A stretch of 35,399 nucleotides of DNA, from NCBI GenBank assembly GCA_037447655.1, contig JBBHKE010001648.1:1-35399 (forward strand), written 5' to 3'. The DNA is from Zygnema cylindricum. Lineage: Eukaryota > Streptophyta > Zygnematophyceae > Zygnematales > Zygnemataceae. Both the position numbers and the translations under genes were made by a program. This document shows, one piece after another, positions 30,900 through 35,399 of this stretch. Numbering within the stretch: position 1 is the first letter of the stretch; each line of letters starts with the position of its first letter. The notes under the pieces were generated by a model. It saw only the letters and a list, made by a program, of their open reading frames with translations. It ran no database searches and was not told the DNA's origin.

Positions 30900-31308
30900 T
30901 TCAACAACATTGAGAAAATCCAAGACAGTCTAACATCGGTTTAGTGTGAATGAGACAATCTACTAAAAAAAAAAATTTACGGTAAAATTTGGTAGAAACA
31001 TCGATTGCGATGAGAGTGCCTTTTGTTTTCGCTTTTCTACGGTTTAATAACGTTTGGGAACGGCAATATACGTGAAACGAGCAGCGACCACGGAGAAACT
31101 CGTCCAAAGCAACACCGAAACAACCAAATATCCCGACCGCCATCGGAATAAAGTCATCCATCATCTTGGTGGGCATAATCACACTTCTTCTTCTTAGTCC
31201 TGTCAACCACCGACATGCCGAGCTGCTTGACTGACGATTGTATCCGAGGTAGGGTTTGACAAAACATTGTCACCAAATATGCAACGTGCACTATCGAGTA
31301 GTACAATA

Positions 31309-31491
31309 TCAATTCGAGGCGAATAAAGAATATGGAAAACCTCCCCAAAAACGTAAAACCTCCCCCTCATAAACAATAGTCACGATAATATCGTGCGTCT
31401 GTTTCAACTCACCCCCGTGGGTGTAACGAAGCAAATGAACGTCGCCGGGCTCAATGACACGGTCACACGAGCAAACAAGAGAGCCAAGCAA
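31309..31491 (-). pseudogene. Knuckle segment of copy C
   Basis: CSCDRVIEPGDVHLLRYTHG followed by GELKQTHD aligns with copy A CGQPRDEKWIHLLRCSPGGK. The third ligand Cys of copy A is Tyr here, so this copy could not form the same zinc site. Confidence 0.5.
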
Positions 31492-31694
31492 GAGTGGAGG
31501 AGGCCTCTCCGAAACTTAAGGGTCGTGGTGAATTGAGCAAGCGTGAAATGGAAGGTGGATAAAATAGGTGTAGCTAGTAACCAAGCTGCGGAGTTCCATC
31601 GGAGGAAAAGTGAGATTATTTACACAAATCCGGACCTTATCGTACTACGCCGTACCTATTATTTTGTTTTTATCCGCGAACAACATTACAGAGA

Positions 31695-31842
31695 TTGTGT
31701 GGGGTGGTGTAGGGCGGTGTTTGTGGGGTGGTGTAGGGTGGTGTTTGTGGGGTGGTGTGAGGTGGTGTTTGTGGAGTGAGTGTGTTTGTATGATGGTATG
31801 AGGTGGTTTCTATAGAGTGGTGTGAGGTGGTGTTTTATTTAT
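31695..31842 (+). repeat. GT-rich minisatellite, 24-bp unit
   Basis: About five units of a 24-bp sequence, GTGTTTGTGGGGTGG then TGTAGGGTG, diverging toward the right. It lies within retrotransposon copy C and is followed by about 200 bp of A-rich DNA. Confidence 0.7.
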
Positions 31843-32212
31843 TTTTACAAAAAAAGAGAAAAAAAAATACGAAAGAGAAAAAAGAAAATAATAACAAAAA
31901 CGACATTTAAAAATTTTTTTTTAACATATGCGCACACGCTTTTACGTCAACACATAATGAAATAGTTGAATATAAAAAAAACAACAAAAATAGCTTATAA
32001 ATTAACATATAAAACACAAAAACACATTGTTTTTAAGTTACCATAAAAGAGACAGCGTGCGCTCGAAGAATCAATGGGAAGCGCTCGGTTTTAATGGCGA
32101 CGACAACTTGATAATAAATGGATTCCTAGTCACGCGCAATTGATTTCGTTAGAAGGGTGGAAAGAACAGATATATCCGCCAGAGCACCAGAAGGAAGAAA
32201 ACATGCCGCTTC

Positions 32213-32728
32213 TTAAAGGGACCGTTGGAAAACGAGCAAATCGTCTGAACTACGAGGGGCAATAGTAGTAAGAGCAGAAGTGTCCTTGGCCAAAAAACGA
32301 GAGACAAAAGTGGAGGCAACAAGGCACCAACTTCCCAAATAGGCAGCGAGAGCAACACATGCTGTCGATAGTAAACCCAATACGGTGGTAGAGACAGGAA
32401 AAGAAGCTTGAAGGCTAGCCGTAGGCCCAAACTCACGATCAATAGCCCCACGACCAAACAAAGTGTGAAGGACGTCCATGAGGCGATCATCAGAAAGGGA
32501 TGAGACAAGCATTCGAGTAGGAGGGGAAGTACGAGTAAGGTCGGAGGGGGGTAAACACTCTGTCAAAATAGCAAAAGCCATAGGTATCAAAAAGGTTGGG
32601 AAGGTCTCCTCGTACAAAGAATCAAGAGATTGGGTCACGAAAGGATCCGAACCAAACGCCAACCTAACACACGAATGGCATCGGATGGAAGGAGGGTAAA
32701 AAAACGAGGGATATGACAAGGGCACCAA
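32213..32728 (-). pseudogene. Middle (post-RT) segment of copy C
   Basis: A 171-codon open stretch, the longest in copy C. It has SIRCHSCVRLAFGSDPFVTQ, FPTFLIPMAFAILTECLPPS, SLSDDRLMDVLHTLFGR and the shared block AAYLGSWCLVASTFVSRFLA. It corresponds to copy A between the LPKLTDSQV and YLGSWALVAS blocks but is much diverged. Confidence 0.5.
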
Positions 32729-34280
32729 ACAACACGCTTCGAGGGTTAGACAACAAGGTTGAGTTCCGCCAAACGATGATTGAAAAAGCTATAAGCCGGC
32801 ATGACTTGGGTGCAAAGGACTAATAATGTGTGTAATGTCCGCAACCAAAGAGAAGAGGCAAAAAAAAAAGTGGTGGCAGAAGCGCGGAAGGCACGTAATG
32901 AGCAAAGGCCAATCGCAACGGAGAAAGAGAGATTGCTGTCCAAAGAGTAAAAAGCCCTCCAATATCCAGACAATTAAGGAAAAGACAACCACAAAGTCAA
33001 AAAAATGGAGTTTCGATCCACTGTATTGAAGGCGTTGGAAACATCAACTTGAAGGACTTAACCAATCCGGATGGACATCCAACAAAGCTCGAATCCCATC
33101 GACCAGAGCCTCATAACCCCCTCGGTTTGCCACTCCAAACTGATCACGAGAAAAATAATCATGGAAAGCGGGTTAGAGCTGGATGTGAATGACTTGTGCC
33201 ACTAATTAGTATAATATCTCTCCCACGGCAACAAGGTGGATCCCTCAATTGGGTTTGATGACAGCCACAACTCGAGACGCCGTAAGAAAATCACAAATCT
33301 GAAGGGGAACAGTGCGACTGGCAATAAGTTAACACACTGAAAGAACATATAAAAGCCCCGGGCTCCCGATTCAAGGGGCAAAACGTCGCGAAATAACTCA
33401 TACACAGTGTAGATGGACTCCAAACTTATTTAGTTAGTTATGTATTTTTGTTTTTCAAAAAAAATGATTTTTGTTTTAACTATATATATAATTTTTTTTA
33501 ATCCATTTGAATTTAACAAAAGCTTTCTTATTTAGTTATATATTTATGTTTTCAAAAAAATAATCGATGGACTTATTATTGAAAGACAAGGGGAAGTGGT
33601 AAGGGCTTTGATAAAAGCATCTCGATCAAAAGAAGAACAATTCCGACGGCTCAAAAGTGTGGATAGAGGGGGATAACGTGGTAGGCTCTGATCGATGAAG
33701 AGCTCGGAAGAATTCGACCGCCAAAACACATCTAGGAGCAAGAGTAAATGGCTAGAGGGTGAAACCAATCGAAAAAGGTCACCAACACAACCTAAAAGAA
33801 CAGCTCATCGGTAAGAGGATGGGACATCCAAAGGCGAAGATGTACCACGCGGTGTGAAGGAAACACTAGCAACACAATGCTCATGTGCAGTATGAAAGGC
33901 CCTCCAATCACCTTAAAAGAAACACCAACATGGAGCCATATGTCTTGCAAGCCCCACTACAACGTCCACGACCTGGTAAAAGTAAAACCCAAAGGGAAAA
34001 CAAAACAGAGTCGTACCAAAGAGCAATTAAGTTAGATCGGAACAAATATGGGACAAAGGGTGGTGGGAGGCGTCATGGACTAATGTCTGCGCAACCATAA
34101 GGATACACATGTATAACCGTGGACGAAAGGATCCCAAATCATAAGCCCCTAAAACATATAGACCATGTACAAAAGCCCAATCCTCGACCGCAAAGTTCGA
34201 AAGAAGTGAGGTGGAAAACAATAGAAAGTGAGGCAAGGTACTAGATGAAAGACTACCCGGGGCCAACGTCAGCATATTGT

Positions 34281-35306
34281 AGGTGATTTTTGAAGATGAT
34301 TTTCATTAATTTTCCTAAAGTACGCCATTTTGAATAACATAAGCAACCCAGACAAAAAAACCCTTAGAATCTTATTGTTTTGCATCAACGAGATCATGCA
34401 CAAGACCATTCACCGATAAAAGAAACAAAAATCAATGAACGATAGAAAATCAATTTCAGACAAATTGTAACTATGACAGTACACCAAAAAGGTGAACCAA
34501 ACTATAATTGCTTCCGGAAATACTTCTCCTTTCAACGCCTCTCAACATACTTCCATATTTAAACTCTAAATTTGCAACAAAAGAGAATGAGATCGAACGA
34601 TGTTTTAGGGTTTTTTGGGAGTTTTTACGTTTATAACAGTTTTTTTACCAGCCTACAGACCTACATGTTTTCTCTCTGCAGTATGATTAGACCCACTATT
34701 AATCTAATGAGAAAGTCACCAATTGTCACTCTATTTGAAAGACTCCAACCCCCAAAAAAAACTAAGTGAAACTACGACGCAAAACTCAAGAGAATGATGA
34801 CAACCCAAAAAATTGCGAGTTATTCTCTACCGTGTTCAAATGCCCGTTACTCTCTACGGATATGAATAAGCTTTAGAACCTAAAATGTGGATTTTGACGT
34901 AAAAACTGCTTAGACCGGGCAATCTTTATTTATGTTGTCGATATTGAAGGATGTTTTGTTTTGTTTTGCGGAATAGAAGCGATCTTCCTCCCATGTTCTC
35001 AGGCGAAGAGATAAATCGACAAATAAAGAAGATTAAAAAATCAATAAACTCTTGCCCATCTTGAACAATGATTATTTGATGTTTCCTATTCGCAAGTTTC
35101 ATTGCGACATTCCAAATAAATCCGCCTCCATGGCTTTCAAAAAGTTGGTTAGAATCCGCAGTACAAAATAAACCATGTAAAAGAGAGAGAGAGAGAAAGA
35201 GAGAGTAAGAAAGGAGACTTGCAGATGCTTTCATTATCGCATTTGCTTTGATCGAGCTTCTTCCAGCTTTGTCTGCAAAAAGAAAAAACATTTCCTTCAA
35301 TAGGTA
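34281..35306. other. No supported gene
   Basis: AT-rich. On the minus strand TTCTTTTTGCAG near 35273-35284 would make a good splice acceptor. The frame after it (DKAGRSSIKANAIMKASA) and a second one near 35060-35130 (GGGFIWNVAMKLANRKHQI) could be exon pieces, but no consistent join or family emerges. A CT run sits at about 35185-35208 in GA orientation. Confidence 0.3.
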
Positions 35307-35347
<41 letters not shown>

Positions 35348-35399
35348 CCTCCCTCTCCTCCCTCTCCCTCCCTCCCTCTCCCTCCCTCCCCCTCCCCTC
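35307..35399 (+). repeat. CTCTCC microsatellite at the right edge
   Basis: CTCTCT passing into CCCTCTCCCTCC units up to the last base. By analogy with the P450 introns, a plus-strand exon could follow just outside the window, but nothing here proves it. Confidence 0.8.

Larger units (their letters stand above)
30900..34280 (-). mobile_element. Decayed non-LTR retrotransposon, copy C (divergent, longer 5')
   Basis: The same domain order as copies A and B on the minus strand, but diverged. The endonuclease-like end is at 30900-31500, with DDFIPMAVGIFGCFGVALD, a Cys/His knuckle around CDRVIEPGDVHLL and GGELKQTHD. The middle block lies at 32213-32728 (AAYLGSWCLVASTFVSRF). RT lies at about 33000-33420, including nucleotides for DQFGVANRGGYEAL and upstream VAVIKPN / AVGEILYRL pieces. 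It runs past the point where A and B both stop, to about 34280, where frames such as FDRDAFIKALTTSP suggest the region N-terminal to RT. Frameshifts and stops occur throughout. A minisatellite and AT-rich block (about 31640-32040) interrupt it. Confidence 0.65.

Noticed and set aside
34926-35300. Minus-strand ORF of 124 codons as a gene
   Set aside because: It crosses a CT-rich stretch and a likely splice acceptor. Small parts could be exons but no consistent gene model was found.

Overview
The window is nuclear DNA from a eukaryote, most likely a streptophyte: a seedless land plant or a charophyte alga. It is AT-rich, has introns with GT..AG borders, and contains a plant-type MBF1 coactivator gene, a cytochrome P450 with seven visible exons, and decayed non-LTR retrotransposons whose RT and endonuclease-like parts resemble families I know from early-diverging plants. 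Species assignment from this sequence alone is guesswork. A run of 10 N at 13124-13133 marks a scaffold join.

Layout. 1-5285 (+): the last seven exons of a cytochrome P450 gene, open at the left edge. Several introns end in long CTCTCC-type tracts, and one carries about 700 bp of degenerate minisatellite. 5286-6470: AT-rich DNA with no gene seen. 6470-8684 (-): decayed retrotransposon copy A. 8690-13123: a nest of small TIR elements. 13134-16062 (-): retrotransposon copy B, into which a 542-bp TA-flanked TIR element and a roughly 547-bp LTR-like sequence have inserted; copy A supplies the empty sites. 17223-17949 (+): MBF1, two exons, apparently intact. 19403-22197: further TIR elements, one nested in another, and a 415-bp direct repeat whose left edge lies inside a TIR element. 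25616-27235 (+): a 539-codon single-exon ORF of unknown function, rich in low-complexity sequence. 28111-29795: three short non-autonomous DNA elements, two with perfect 9-bp and 8-bp target duplications and one flanked by TA. 30900-34280 (-): a third, more divergent retrotransposon copy C. 35307-35399: another CTCTCC tract at the right edge.

Only three coding genes are well or moderately supported: the P450, MBF1 and the 539-aa ORF. They are separate transcription units with no sign of a joint pathway. Most of the remainder is transposon debris and simple repeats. The same CTCTCC/GGGAGA sequence appears as intron polypyrimidine tracts, as a Gly/Glu/Arg-rich insertion in the P450 and as Ser-Pro repeats in the 539-aa ORF, so it seems to be a general expansion in this genome. 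I saw no tRNA, rRNA or CRISPR array.
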